Below, in pieces: positions 16,946-25,813 of a DNA stretch of 64,000 bases (positions are counted from its first letter, which is position 1; each line of letters begins with the position of its first letter). The position numbers and the translations under genes were made by a program. The stretch covers positions 2,542,001 to 2,606,000 of the forward strand of contig NZ_JAODVR010000001.1 in the NCBI RefSeq assembly GCF_025399835.1. The letters are read 5' to 3'. Source of the DNA: Haloarchaeobius sp. HME9146 (lineage in GTDB: Archaea; Halobacteriota; Halobacteria; Halobacteriales; Natrialbaceae). The notes under the pieces are model-generated. The model worked only from the letters and a program-made list of their open reading frames with translations, made no database searches and was not told the DNA's origin.

Positions 16946-18313
16946 TCAGTCGAGCGCCGTTTCGGTGGTCGCGGTCCATGCCGCGGGGTCGTGGAGCCGG
17001 TTCGTCCACCAGTCGTCGGTGCGGACCTCGACGGTGTTGCGGAAGGTCTGGCCCGCCGCACAGGGGCTGGTGTTCAGGGTCACCAGCAGTTCCCAGGTCT
17101 GCTTCGGTTCGACGGTCCCGAGGTGCCAGATACCCGTCCGGGGGTCGTACGTCTGGTCGTAGGTCAGGCCGCCGCCGGCGTCGCCCTTCGAGAAGTCGTT
17201 GAGCATCGACGTCGTGGGCCCTTTCCGGACGCGGATCGCCTCCACGTCGAGCCAGTCGTAGGGGTCGAGCAGGCAGTTCCCGTAGCCGGCGATGGTGGTC
17301 CGCTGGCTCGTCGGTCCGACCTCGCGTTTCGGGACGACCCGGACGTTCCGTGCCGTCGCGGGCCCGTCGTTCCGGACGCGGACGATGTAGACCAGCCGGT
17401 TCGAGCTCATCATGTACGAGCGCGTCGTCACCGAGAGCGCCGGTCTGGTCGAGGTGGGGCAGGGGACGGCCGTGAACCGGAGGTCGAAGCGCGCCCCATC
17501 GTCGGCCGCCACCGAGGCGGTCTCGGGCAGTCGCCAGGTGAGCCGGACGTGTGGGACCGAGGCGTCGTTGGTGCAGTCCAGCGTGTCCGTCGAGAGGTCG
17601 CCATCGAGGGGAACCGGTCGGTCCCCGACCGCGGCAAGCACCTCGCGGAGCGTGCCCTCGGCGAGGACGACGGTCGTCATCTCGCCGACGCCGGTGTGGC
17701 CGGTCTGGACCAGTTTCGCGGTGATGGCGTCGGCCATCGCCGTGGTCGCTGCCGGCGTCGCCGTGGGGAGGGGTTCCCCCGTTTCGTTCCCGGCCGTCGC
17801 CTGGGGCTGTTGCGCGCCGTTCGAGTGGAGCCTGCCGGTCACGCCGACGATGCCGTCTCTCCCGACCGGCTGGACGAAGAGGTCCAGCTGTCCCTCGTCT
17901 CCGGGCTGGATGCCCGTCAGGTCCATCAGGGGCTGGTTCCCGCTGGCACCGTAGAGCGCGTCGATATCGAGGAACTGCTCGCGGAAGGCGGTGTCAAGGG
18001 TTCGTGCAGAGAACATCGGGAACCGGTCACGGTACTGTGCGCGGGACCACAGGGGGGCCTGCTTTCCTGTCCGGTCGGCCGGATAGGCGTCGACGACGCG
18101 CCCGTTGAACTGCTCCTCCCAGGCGACGAGCAACCGGAACTCCCCGCTGTCTTCCTCGTCAGGTGATTCGAGCCCCGCGATGAGGTTGCTCCCCGGTGCT
18201 CCGCCGTCGTGGGCGACAGGGGCCGCCTGGCCGATGCCACCCAGTGTGCCGACTGCGAGGCCACCACCCACCAGCCGGAGCAGTCGTCGCCGTGTCAGAT
18301 GCTGTCTTCTCAT
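16946..18313 (-). CDS. TasA/SipW-substrate-like protein with extra C-terminal DUF11-like domain
   Basis: A 455-residue exported protein. The start MRRQHLTRRRLLRLVGGG carries a twin-arginine motif and a hydrophobic core ending GQAAP. Residues about 40-290 are homologous to the 303-residue neighbour, including LMDLTGIQPGDEGQLDLFV and EGTLREVLAAV. From about residue 300 there is an additional beta-sandwich (YIVRVRNDGPATARNVRVVP) typical of DUF11/CARDB-like repeats found in surface proteins. The pair is transcribed in the same direction, this gene first. A role in the envelope or extracellular matrix is inferred from family features. Confidence 0.65.
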   Translation of the reverse strand: MRRQHLTRRRLLRLVGGGLAVGTLGGIGQAAPVAHDGGAPGSNLIAGLESPDEEDSGEFRLLVAWEEQFNGRVVDAYPADRTGKQAPLWSRAQYRDRFPMFSARTLDTAFREQFLDIDALYGASGNQPLMDLTGIQPGDEGQLDLFVQPVGRDGIVGVTGRLHSNGAQQPQATAGNETGEPLPTATPAATTAMADAITAKLVQTGHTGVGEMTTVVLAEGTLREVLAAVGDRPVPLDGDLSTDTLDCTNDASVPHVRLTWRLPETASVAADDGARFDLRFTAVPCPTSTRPALSVTTRSYMMSSNRLVYIVRVRNDGPATARNVRVVPKREVGPTSQRTTIAGYGNCLLDPYDWLDVEAIRVRKGPTTSMLNDFSKGDAGGGLTYDQTYDPRTGIWHLGTVEPKQTWELLVTLNTSPCAAGQTFRNTVEVRTDDWWTNRLHDPAAWTATTETALD

Positions 18314-18526
18314 GGTATCGTCGTCCCAGTCTCCCCGCGCCCCCACGCCGCCATCGTATCGAGTTGACTACACGTCTCGCGGGCCTGTTTCAGGGTCGAG
18401 TGCGTCTAGGCCAGCATCGGATATAATATAGACTACCCGACACTTACGCCCAGGGAGTAACCGGTGCCTCAGCGCCACTCCGACGGAATCGGTTCTTTGA
18501 AAACCTGTTCCACCGTTGTTTCGACG

Positions 18527-19258
18527 ATGACCATCCCGACGTTCGTAATCGGCATCGCGGGCGGGACGGGGGCAGGCAAGACGACTGTCGCCCGCGAAGT
18601 CGCCGACACGGTGGGCGAGGCCGTGACACGGATTCCACTCGACAACTACTACCAGGACAACTCCGACCTCGAGATGGCCGAGCGCGAGGCGCTCAACTAC
18701 GACCATCCCGACGCGTTCGAGTGGGAGCTGCTCATCGAACAGCTCGACTCGCTGTTGATGGGCCAACCCATCGAGATGCCCCAGTACGATTTCTCGGTCC
18801 ACAACCGCAAGGAGGAGACGGTGACCGTCGAGCCATCCACCGTCATCGTCGTCGAGGGCATCTTCGCGCTCTACGACGACGCCATCACCGACATGTGTGA
18901 CCTTCGGGTGTACGTCGAGACCGACGCCGACGTGCGCATCCTCCGGCGCATCCGGCGCGACGTCATCGAGCGCGAGCGCGAACTCGCCGGCGTCATCGAC
19001 CAGTACCTCTCGACGGTCAAACCGATGCACGAGCAGTTCGTCGAGCCCACCAAGAAGAATGCGGACGTCATCATCCCCGAGGGCGCGAACCAGATGGCCG
19101 TCGACCTGCTGACCGAGAAGGTCGAAGCCGAGACCGATACGGCTGCCGGCGACCCCGAGGACCGTCGGTCGTGGGAGCGGGCAGTTCACGAGGACCGTAC
19201 CACCGTCGAACCGACGGAACAGCCGGTCGAGGACGCCGATTCCCGGTCGACGCGTTGA
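18527..19258 (+). CDS. udk: Uridine kinase
   Basis: Uridine/cytidine kinase (243 residues) that phosphorylates uridine with ATP or GTP in pyrimidine salvage. The P-loop GGTGAGKT is at residues 12-19. Further landmarks are the substrate loop LDNYYQD, PDAFEWELL, the YDFSVHNR segment and VVEGIFALYDD. The last 35 residues are an acidic, disordered tail beyond the fold. I chose the ATG at 18527 because it places the P-loop at the usual distance; an upstream extension to 18464 is not conserved-looking. A TATATTATA-like stretch at 18420-18428 is rather far for a leaderless start, so a leader of about 80 nt is possible. Confidence 0.92.
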   Translation: MTIPTFVIGIAGGTGAGKTTVAREVADTVGEAVTRIPLDNYYQDNSDLEMAEREALNYDHPDAFEWELLIEQLDSLLMGQPIEMPQYDFSVHNRKEETVTVEPSTVIVVEGIFALYDDAITDMCDLRVYVETDADVRILRRIRRDVIERERELAGVIDQYLSTVKPMHEQFVEPTKKNADVIIPEGANQMAVDLLTEKVEAETDTAAGDPEDRRSWERAVHEDRTTVEPTEQPVEDADSRSTR

Positions 19259-19308
19259 CGGGAGAAACAGGCAATTTTTATACGCGTGGGGGGCCGTACA
19301 TTGTTCAC

Positions 19309-19593
19309 ATGAGCACTGGAAACGAAGCTGGCGCCTCGGAACTTCGGCGGCCCGAGGAGGTCGAAGACGGCTTCCTCGCCCGCAATTCGTGGCTCAAGCC
19401 CTTCGCCCTCGTCGAAGTGATCTTCCTGGTCATGCTGCTCCTGCTCGACATCGCGAACGACATGTTCACGTGGATGCGAGGCGGGTTCAGTCAGGCGATC
19501 TTCGGGATGATACTGTCCCTGTTCGTCCTGGCACTCACCGCCGCCGTCATCGTGCTGATGATCAGTGCGTTCCGGTACGTCACCGAAGACTGA
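19309..19593 (+). CDS. Small two-helix membrane protein
   Basis: A 94-residue protein with a hydrophilic acidic N-terminus (1-28) and two hydrophobic helices, around 32-52 (LVEVIFLVMLLLLDIAND) and 63-88. No known domain. A TATA-like TTTTTATA at 19275-19282 lies 27-34 nt before the ATG at 19309, which fixes this start and rules out the longer frame that runs back to 19171 inside udk. It follows udk by 50 nt but has its own promoter. Function unknown. Confidence 0.75.
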   Translation: MSTGNEAGASELRRPEEVEDGFLARNSWLKPFALVEVIFLVMLLLLDIANDMFTWMRGGFSQAIFGMILSLFVLALTAAVIVLMISAFRYVTED

Positions 19594-19668
19594 CCCCACG
19601 GAGCCGTCCTGATTTCTCCGATTCCCATCCAGCGTCGCGACGACAGTCGCTCGCGATTCCGCGTCTCG

Positions 19669-20202
19669 TCACGCCAGCCCAGCGAGCAGGTTCCCGACAC
19701 CGTACGCGACCGACGCGGCGAGCATCCCGACCACCAGCATCTCAGTGCCGTTGACCAGCCAGGTCCGGTCGGTGACCAGGCTCCGACTCGCCCCGACGGC
19801 GAAGAACGCCACCGCCGTCACGAGGATGGAGAGTTCGAACAGCAGCCCTGTGTCGAGGATGTAGGGAAGCAGTGGCGTCCACCCGGCGACGACGAACGCG
19901 AGGAACGTCGTCAGCGCGGTCCGGCCGGGGGTCTTCCCGTCCTCGACGTGCTCCGTCCCGGATGCCTCCGCGTAGTCGAGTTCCGAGCGCCGACTCAGGA
20001 AGTTGCTCATGCCCATCGAGAACCCGTCGGCGAACAGGTTCGCCATCCCGAGGATGAGAACGATACCGGGGTCGAGGGCAGCGCCTGCGACGCCAGAGAC
20101 GACTGCGAACGTCGTCACGATGCCGTCGTTGGCCCCGTAGATGACCTCAGCGATGTACTGGCCCGAATCTTCGACCTCGTCCCCCAGCAGTTCCCGAAGC
20201 AT
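19669..20202 (-). CDS. VIT1/CCC1-family membrane transporter
   Basis: A 177-residue membrane protein of the VIT1/CCC1 family, whose known members move Fe2+ or Mn2+ out of the cytoplasm. Near the N-terminus is the family motif YGANDGIVTTFAVVSGVAGA. It is followed by LILGMANLFADGFSMGMSNFLS, with the conserved Asp/Met residues of the pore. Five hydrophobic helices are expected. Metal specificity is not readable, but iron or manganese detoxification is the likely role. It is convergent with the small membrane protein gene and divergent from the UspA gene (81 nt). Confidence 0.85.
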   Translation of the reverse strand: MLRELLGDEVEDSGQYIAEVIYGANDGIVTTFAVVSGVAGAALDPGIVLILGMANLFADGFSMGMSNFLSRRSELDYAEASGTEHVEDGKTPGRTALTTFLAFVVAGWTPLLPYILDTGLLFELSILVTAVAFFAVGASRSLVTDRTWLVNGTEMLVVGMLAASVAYGVGNLLAGLA

Positions 20203-20283
20203 CCTCGGCTACTACTCCTGCGGTGACCATAAGCTGCAGCGGCTGGCGACTCTGCTATCGCAGATGCGCACCTCTGTTCGAGC

Positions 20284-20709
20284 ATGGAATCCGTTCTCGT
20301 CGCCATCGACGGGTCGCCGTTGGCAGACCGTGCGCTCGAATACGCGCTCGACCGCTACCCCGACGCGGCCATCACGGTCCTCCACGTGGTCGACCCCGTC
20401 GAGGCGGTGTACGTCGCCGAAGCGAAAGGTCCCAGTGAGGGTCGCTCGTACGTCCAGGCCGCCAGGGAACACGGTGAGGAGCTGTGTGCCACGGCCCGTG
20501 GGCTCGCAGCAGACCGGGGTATCGAGGTGACCACCGCGCTCGAAACCGGGAACCCGGCGCGCGAGATACTGCGATACGTCGAGGCCGACGACGTGGACGC
20601 GATCGTCATGGGCAGTCACGGCCGGTCCGGTCTCTCGCGAGTGTTCCTGGGGAGCGTCGCGGAGACGGTGCTCAGACGCTCGCCGGTCCCCGTGACGGTC
20701 GTCCGTTGA
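20284..20709 (+). CDS. Universal stress protein (UspA family)
   Basis: A single-domain UspA protein of 141 residues. The N-terminal beta strand VLVAIDGSPLADRALEYAL and the C-terminal ATP-binding signature GSHGRSGLSRVFLGSVAE (G-x2-G-x9-G-S) are both intact, so it probably belongs to the nucleotide-binding Usp subgroup. Soluble. The precise role is unknown; such proteins are numerous in haloarchaea. Its promoter region is shared with the divergent VIT-type transporter gene. Confidence 0.93.
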   Translation: MESVLVAIDGSPLADRALEYALDRYPDAAITVLHVVDPVEAVYVAEAKGPSEGRSYVQAAREHGEELCATARGLAADRGIEVTTALETGNPAREILRYVEADDVDAIVMGSHGRSGLSRVFLGSVAETVLRRSPVPVTVVR

Positions 20710-20744
20710 GGCCCGGGTGCCGCGTCCGGTCGCGGCCGGTGCAC

Positions 20745-21593
20745 TCAGTCCGTGCCCGGGGCGTCATCCACGAGGACGACCGCCTCACCCGTGATGACCA
20801 GCTCCTCGTCGGTGTCGAACACGTCCGTCCGGAGGCGATAGCGGTCCTCGCCGACCCGGTCGATGACCTCACACACCGCGGTCACGCGGTCCCCGAGCTC
20901 GACCGGCCCGCGGAACGTCAGGTTCTGACTCAGGTAGATGACGAGCCCGGGCAGGCGCGCGAGGGCCGCACTGATGACGCTCGAGGCGAGCGCGCCGTGG
21001 ACGATTCGACCACCGAAGCGGGTCCCGGCCGCGTACTCGTCGTCCAGATGCAGGGGGTTCGTATCGCCACTCAGCGCGGCGAACTCCTCGACCTCGGTCT
21101 CGGTCAGAATCTGGGAGAACCGCACCACGTCGCCGACGCTCAGGCCCTGGTCGTCCCGGTCCTCGTAGCTCGTCGACCAGTCCTCCTCCACCTCGACGAC
21201 CGGTTCGTACTGGAAGCGCGGCAGGTAGTACGAAAGCTCCGTCACGGAGAGCACGCCCACGAGCGCTTCGCCCTCCGTGACGACCAGCTGGTCGATGGCT
21301 TCCTCACGAAGCAGGTCCGCGGCGTGTTCGACCGACCGCGATGCGGGGACCGTGACCACCGGCGACGACATGATCTCCGCCGCGGTCTTCGTCGTGGTGT
21401 CCGTGCCCGACGCGACGAGGGCCACCACGTCGCTCTTCGTGACGATGCCAACCGGGTCACCCCCGCTCGTCACCACCAGCGAACCAACGGCAGCGTCCCT
21501 GAGTCGCGCCGCACATGCCCGCACGGTCGCCTCCGTCGAGATGGACTCGACGGTCTGTTGCATCACGTCCCTGACCAGGGTCTTGATACGCAT
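20745..21593 (-). CDS. CBS-domain pair fused to a MaoC-type hydratase
   Basis: A 282-residue fusion. Residues about 8-60 and 75-125 are two CBS motifs (VGIVTKSDVVAL, VGVLSVTELSYYL), an adenosyl-ligand sensing module. Residues about 150-282 are a MaoC hot-dog domain with the catalytic D-x-NPLH-x-D motif in SGDTNPLHLDDEYA followed by GGRIVHGAL. The enzyme part should hydrate enoyl-CoA or a related thioester; the CBS part may tune it to energy state, which is inference. The start MRIKTLVRDVM at 21593 fits the CBS fold; a longer frame to 21689 has no such support. It is a single gene, convergent with uspA. Confidence 0.85.
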   Translation of the reverse strand: MRIKTLVRDVMQQTVESISTEATVRACAARLRDAAVGSLVVTSGGDPVGIVTKSDVVALVASGTDTTTKTAAEIMSSPVVTVPASRSVEHAADLLREEAIDQLVVTEGEALVGVLSVTELSYYLPRFQYEPVVEVEEDWSTSYEDRDDQGLSVGDVVRFSQILTETEVEEFAALSGDTNPLHLDDEYAAGTRFGGRIVHGALASSVISAALARLPGLVIYLSQNLTFRGPVELGDRVTAVCEVIDRVGEDRYRLRTDVFDTDEELVITGEAVVLVDDAPGTD

Positions 21594-21905
21594 ACGCGGG
21601 CTTACTCTCGGCTCGATGATAGTTCTGCCGACTGGAGAATCACCGGATTCAGCCCGGCCAGGCCACCCATTAACACTCATGGCAACCAACGATGATGGCT
21701 GACTCGAAACGTTCGAACAGAGGCGGGTCGACCCACCAGCGACATCCTGTCAGGAATCCGTGCAACAGGCAGCCCCCGCCCACGGGCTGCCGTCATCCGC
21801 TGGGGCAACACCGGTCGCACCCGCCTCGACGCCAGACGTGCCCGTCACGCGCCCAAGCCCACATTCTTTTGACGACCCACTAGAGAGCCTGTGCCAGCCG
21901 AGCCG
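21594..21905. other. Intergenic stretch with an 8-bp-stem hairpin
   Basis: No gene seen in about 310 nt between the CBS-MaoC start and the end of the lipoprotein gene. A strong hairpin, GGCAGCCC (768-775 of this 21-kb block, i.e. 21768-21775) pairing with GGGCTGCC (21784-21791) around an 8-nt loop, lies about 115 nt downstream of the lipoprotein stop and may end its transcript. No T-run follows on either strand, so a terminator role is tentative. Confidence 0.4.
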
Positions 21906-23066
21906 TTACGATAGCTGGACGCGGTTCTGGTTGTACGTCGTCGTCTTCCGGACCGCGGAGAACTCGTACGACCCGTCGAACGGTTCGGGGGAGGCGTTTT
22001 CCGGCACACTGCCGCGCGAGATGCCGCCCATGTAGAAGCCGTCGAACTCCTCGCGGTCCTTGTAGATGTAGACCGGCGTGCCCGGCTCGACAGGGCGTTC
22101 GAGCGGGACGACGGTCCGGTCGTGTGTGTCCACGTTCGTGAGCTTGAGACGCGACGCCCCCTCGATGCGGTTCCCGGACTCGATCTCCAGCCGGCAGAAG
22201 CGCCTGTCGTCGGTCAACGACGCGGAGACGACCGGCGCGTTCTCCCTCGCGTCCGCCAGCCAAGACGGGTCCGGGACGGAGGTCTCGCCGACCCCCTCCA
22301 CGGTGTACTCGCTCGTGACGCGCAGTTCGTCGCCGGTCGGCTCGCTCGCCTGGTAGGTCGCCTCCAGCGCCCGTATCACGCCGTCCTTGGTGACCTCCAG
22401 CCAGGCCGAATCGAGTCCGAGGAGCTCCCCGTCGAGGTGCCCGGGCGAGGTCGCACCCTCCTCGAAGCCGGTCGCCGCTACCCGCCACACAGCCGGCGAG
22501 TCGGCGACGAGTTCGGGCGCGCCCCACGAGAACACCTCGAGGAGCGCCTTCACCTCGACCGCCCAGGTGACGTTGGCGATGTCGAAGCCCTCGGCGTCCT
22601 CGCCGTAGGTCACCCGGTCGTCCATGTCCTCGCGCCAGAACGCCTCGGAGCCGTCGCGGTAGATGGTCACCTCACCGCTGCCCCCGCGCCGGGTCCACCG
22701 ACCGAGGGCCGACCCGCTGTCCACGTCGTACTCCTTTTGCCACATGACCTCGGTGTTCGTGACGTCGAACTTGGTCCACGCCGCCCGGAAACTCGATTGC
22801 AGGAGGGTCCGGACGTGCCCGGAGAACAGCAGTGGTGTCGCGCCGTCCTCGGAGAGCCCCATCGGATAGGCCGCCTGCGCTGAGTCGGCCGTCGTGGACT
22901 CCGCTTGCATCTCGGTCGCCGTCTCGCTTCCTGTCGCCGTTGTCGTCGCCCCGTCCGTGGCGGTCTGCTGTCCGGTTCCCGTCCCACCGCCTTCGCTCAG
23001 CCGAAGACAGCCAGAGACCGAAAATAGAGAGCCGCCGAGCAGGGAGATCACACCTCTGCGTTTCAT
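21906..23066 (-). CDS. Lipoprotein, second copy of a tandem pair
   Basis: A 386-residue lipoprotein: MKRRGVISLLGG signal and SVSGC lipobox (Cys about residue 20), then a Thr-rich low-complexity linker to about residue 65. The mature domain has no known catalytic motif. Its order of segments (YPMGLSEDGAT, HVRTLLQSSF, VFSWGAPELV, ASLTDDRRF, GTPVYIYKD) is shared with the gene upstream at 23127-24275. I recall this as a haloarchaeal lipoprotein family (DUF7537), unverified. It is an LppX/LolA-like size class, so a lipid or ligand carrier is possible but unproven. The start MKRRG at 23066 gives a proper signal. Confidence 0.75.
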   Translation of the reverse strand: MKRRGVISLLGGSLFSVSGCLRLSEGGGTGTGQQTATDGATTTATGSETATEMQAESTTADSAQAAYPMGLSEDGATPLLFSGHVRTLLQSSFRAAWTKFDVTNTEVMWQKEYDVDSGSALGRWTRRGGSGEVTIYRDGSEAFWREDMDDRVTYGEDAEGFDIANVTWAVEVKALLEVFSWGAPELVADSPAVWRVAATGFEEGATSPGHLDGELLGLDSAWLEVTKDGVIRALEATYQASEPTGDELRVTSEYTVEGVGETSVPDPSWLADARENAPVVSASLTDDRRFCRLEIESGNRIEGASRLKLTNVDTHDRTVVPLERPVEPGTPVYIYKDREEFDGFYMGGISRGSVPENASPEPFDGSYEFSAVRKTTTYNQNRVQLS

Positions 23067-23126
23067 CGTGTCGAGTAGTTCTCCCCATCGTACAAAAGTC
23101 ATTCCGCCGTCAGAATGAACCGCCGG

Positions 23127-24275
23127 TCACTCAGAGACGGGGACGCGCTCGCAGTAGTTGTTCGTCGTCCGGAACGCCGTGACGTTGTAGGACTTCTCGA
23201 ACGGGGCCGGGGACACGTCGCTCGGGACACTCCCGCGTTCGATTCGCCCCCGAGCGACCCCGGTTGCCATCTCCCCGTCCCTGTAGAGATAGGCGACGAC
23301 CCCTGGTTCGAGCGCCTGCTCTAGCGGCACGACCGTCTTCGTCTGTTGGTCGTCCGCGAAGACGGTGATGCGCGAACCGGGTTCGAGCCGGTTGCCCGCG
23401 ACCACCTCGAACCGGACGAACCGCCTGTCGTCGGTCAGCGACGCTTCGATGGTCGGCGCGTTCTCCCGTGCCGTCGGCAGCCACGACGGCGCGTCGACGG
23501 TCACCTCGCCGAGGGAGTCGACGGTGTACTGACTGCTGACCCGCAACTCCTGCCCGTCAAGCCGGCGGACCTTGTACGTCGCCTCGCTCGTGCGTATCAC
23601 ACCGCCTGCCGTGACCGTCATGGCCCCAGCGGTCAGGTCCAAAACCTCCCCCTCCATGTGTCCCGGGACGGCCGAAGGGGTCTCGATGCCAGTCGCCTCG
23701 ATCTGCCAGACCGCGGGAGACTCCGAGACGAGTTCAGGCGCGCCCCACGAGAACGCCTCCAGGAGTTTCTGTATCTCGACGCTCCAGGCGACCTTCCCGA
23801 TCTGGAATCCCTCGTTGTCCTTCCCGTACGTCGTCCTGTCCCCGAGTTCCTCCCGCCAGTAGGCTTCCGACCCCTGCCGGAAGATGCGAACCGGCCCGCC
23901 GTTCTGCCGCGTCCACGACCCGAGCGCCTGGCCAACGTCCGCCTGGTACTCCTTCTGCCACCGGAGCTCCGAGTTCGTGAGGTCCAGCTTCGACCACTCC
24001 ACGTGAAAACTCGTCTGAAGGAGCGCCTGTACGTGAGCCGAGTACAGCAGCTGCGTCGCGCCATTCTCCGAGAGTCCCATCGGGAACTCCGGCTCGTCGG
24101 GCTGGTCCGTCGTCTGTTCCTGCTCGGTCGCCGTCGCCGACGAGACTGCCGTCTGTGACCCTGTCGTCATCGACCCTCCTGCTGTTCCTGCGCCACTCCC
24201 CTCGGACAGCCGAAGACACCCCGAGACCGAGAAAAGAGACCCACCCAACAGTGAAAGCGCGCGTCTCCGTTTCAT
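23127..24275 (-). CDS. Lipoprotein, first copy of a tandem pair
   Basis: A 382-residue lipoprotein paralogous to the one at 21906-23066 along its full length. Signal MKRRRALSLLGGSLFSVSGC with lipobox Cys at 20, a Ser/Thr/Gln-rich linker to about residue 58, and a mature domain sharing FSWGAPELVSESPAVW and ASLTDDRRFVRFEV with its copy. The two genes are 60 nt apart in the same direction. The first 20 residues are more alike than the mature parts, so the duplication is not recent. Function unknown; exposed outside the cytoplasmic membrane. Confidence 0.75.
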   Translation of the reverse strand: MKRRRALSLLGGSLFSVSGCLRLSEGSGAGTAGGSMTTGSQTAVSSATATEQEQTTDQPDEPEFPMGLSENGATQLLYSAHVQALLQTSFHVEWSKLDLTNSELRWQKEYQADVGQALGSWTRQNGGPVRIFRQGSEAYWREELGDRTTYGKDNEGFQIGKVAWSVEIQKLLEAFSWGAPELVSESPAVWQIEATGIETPSAVPGHMEGEVLDLTAGAMTVTAGGVIRTSEATYKVRRLDGQELRVSSQYTVDSLGEVTVDAPSWLPTARENAPTIEASLTDDRRFVRFEVVAGNRLEPGSRITVFADDQQTKTVVPLEQALEPGVVAYLYRDGEMATGVARGRIERGSVPSDVSPAPFEKSYNVTAFRTTNNYCERVPVSE

Positions 24276-24457
24276 CTATCTCGACCAACTGGTCGGCCGC
24301 TAATAAATCGTTTCGCCGACTAGATGGGGCACAGCCGACCTGCAGGCGTCGCGAGACAGGTATCTGGAATAGATTCAGAGCCCTCCAGTCAGTGATTCAC
24401 CCGCTCACGAGTGCCGAGCACACGAGTTGCTCGGCGGGATAGTTCGCGGGAAAAGTA

Positions 24458-24576
24458 AGCCGGTGGAGGGAGTGTGAACCTCACTCGCTCCTTGCAGTCG
24501 CTCGGTGATTCAAATCCCTCGCGAGGCTCTTCAGTCTCACTTCGTTCGACAGAAAGAGCCGGTGGAGGGATTTGAA
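24458..24576. repeat. Partial tRNA-Thr copies next to the tRNA gene
   Basis: Bases 24458-24471 repeat exactly the 14 bp at 24557-24570, the 3' end of the tRNA-Thr gene, in the same orientation; similarity fades after that. A 12-bp piece of the T-arm also occurs inverted at 24509-24520 relative to 24565-24576. Direct repeats of a tRNA 3' end are what integrase-mediated insertion leaves behind, but there is no integrase gene here and only about 85 bp lie between the repeats. Possibly an old attachment site. Confidence 0.5.
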
Positions 24577-24631
24577 CCCTCGACCTATTCCTTACGAAGG
24601 AATCGCTCTAGCCAGTCTGAGCTACACCGGC
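24557..24631 (-). tRNA. tRNA-Thr (anticodon CGT)
   Basis: Full cloverleaf on the minus strand. The acceptor stem GCCGGTG pairs with CACCGGC, followed by discriminator T. The D-arm contains GCTC...GAGC. The anticodon stem ATTCC/GGAAT encloses loop TTCGTAA, placing anticodon CGT (reads ACG). The T-arm is GAGGG-TTCAAAT-CCCTC. No intron; CCA is not encoded. It lies between the lipoprotein pair and trm5. Confidence 0.95.
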
Positions 24632-24726
24632 GCGGGCGTACACTCGTCCGGCACCGTCCTCCGGCGCTCGAACGCATCTTCACGTACTGCGATGATACCA
24701 ATAAGGGTTGCGAATCGGTTCGACAA

Positions 24727-25710
24727 TCAGGCCCGCGTCAGGCGAACGTCCAGACAGACGTTGTCCTCGTGTGGCGCATACGACCGGACGGTCTGGCGGG
24801 TCTCGACGGTGACCTCGTACTCGGGCTCTGCGGCCTCGCGGATGGCGCGCTCGCCCGGCCCGAAGCGGTCGTCCTCGTGCTGGATGTCGTAGAAGTGGAG
24901 GACGCAGTCGTCGCCGGCGAGCGCGACCGCGGTGTCGACGAACTCGTTCGCGCTGTGGGGGAGGTTCATCAGGACGCGGTCGGCCCAGCCCTCGTAGTCC
25001 GCAGCCACGTCGCGCACGTCCCCGTGGACCGCAGTGACGCGGTCCGTGACGCCGTTTCGCTCGGCGTTCTCGCGCAGGTACTCGACGGCGCGCTCGTTCA
25101 GGTCGACCGCGACCACATCGGCCCCGCGCTTGGCGGCCGGGATGGCAAACGGGCCGACGCCCGCGAACATGTCGAAGACGTGCTCGCCGGGCTGGACCTG
25201 CTCGACGACGCGGTGGCGCTCGGTGGCCAGCCGGGGGGAGAAGTACACGTCGGCGATGTCCAGCGCGAAGCCACAGCCGTACTCGCGGTGGACGGTCTCC
25301 GTGTCGTCGCCGACGAGCACGTCCCAGTCTCGCACCCGCAGCTCGCCCTTGATCTCGGAGGCGCGGTTCACCACCGTCGAGAGCGGAAGGTCCGACGCGA
25401 CGATTGCGTCTGCGATCTCCATCGCTCGCTCGGGGTCGTCCTCGTCGATGATGGCGATGTCGCCGAGCCGTTCGAGACTCGGGTCGAAACCGAGGATGTC
25501 CGCAGGGGTCGTCGGCGTCCGCCGAGTCGAGGTGTCGTGGTCGACGACGTCGTACTCCGGCGGGACCGACTCCCGGTCCACCACCGGAATGTACACCCAG
25601 TCGTCGCCCGCCGATATCTCGTACTCCTCCGAGAGGAGGCCCGCCTCGGCGAGTGCCTGGCGCGTCTCCTCGCCGGCGGATCGCTCCACTCGCACGCAGG
25701 GGACGTTCAT
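24727..25710 (-). CDS. trm5: tRNA (guanine37-N1)-methyltransferase, Trm5 family
   Basis: A 327-residue class I methyltransferase that adds a methyl group from SAM to G37 next to the anticodon, preventing frameshifts. The SAM-binding motif FDMFAGVGPFAIP is at residues 179-191, and the Trm5 NLP motif (NLPHSANEF) at 249-257. An N-terminal D1-type domain (residues 1-70) precedes the RNA-binding region. The start MNVPCVRVERS at 25710 fits the family; the frame continues upstream into dph5 sequence without meaning. Divergent from dph5 (104 bp between starts). Confidence 0.93.
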   Translation of the reverse strand: MNVPCVRVERSAGEETRQALAEAGLLSEEYEISAGDDWVYIPVVDRESVPPEYDVVDHDTSTRRTPTTPADILGFDPSLERLGDIAIIDEDDPERAMEIADAIVASDLPLSTVVNRASEIKGELRVRDWDVLVGDDTETVHREYGCGFALDIADVYFSPRLATERHRVVEQVQPGEHVFDMFAGVGPFAIPAAKRGADVVAVDLNERAVEYLRENAERNGVTDRVTAVHGDVRDVAADYEGWADRVLMNLPHSANEFVDTAVALAGDDCVLHFYDIQHEDDRFGPGERAIREAAEPEYEVTVETRQTVRSYAPHEDNVCLDVRLTRA

Positions 25711-25813
25711 ATCGTGTGCGAACCGTGCAGGCGTCCTAACGCTGACGCTTCGGCCCGACTCTCCTCGCGCGCGAGGTCGAAACGTTATAGCCCGTGATGG
25801 CGCTACGGACGGT

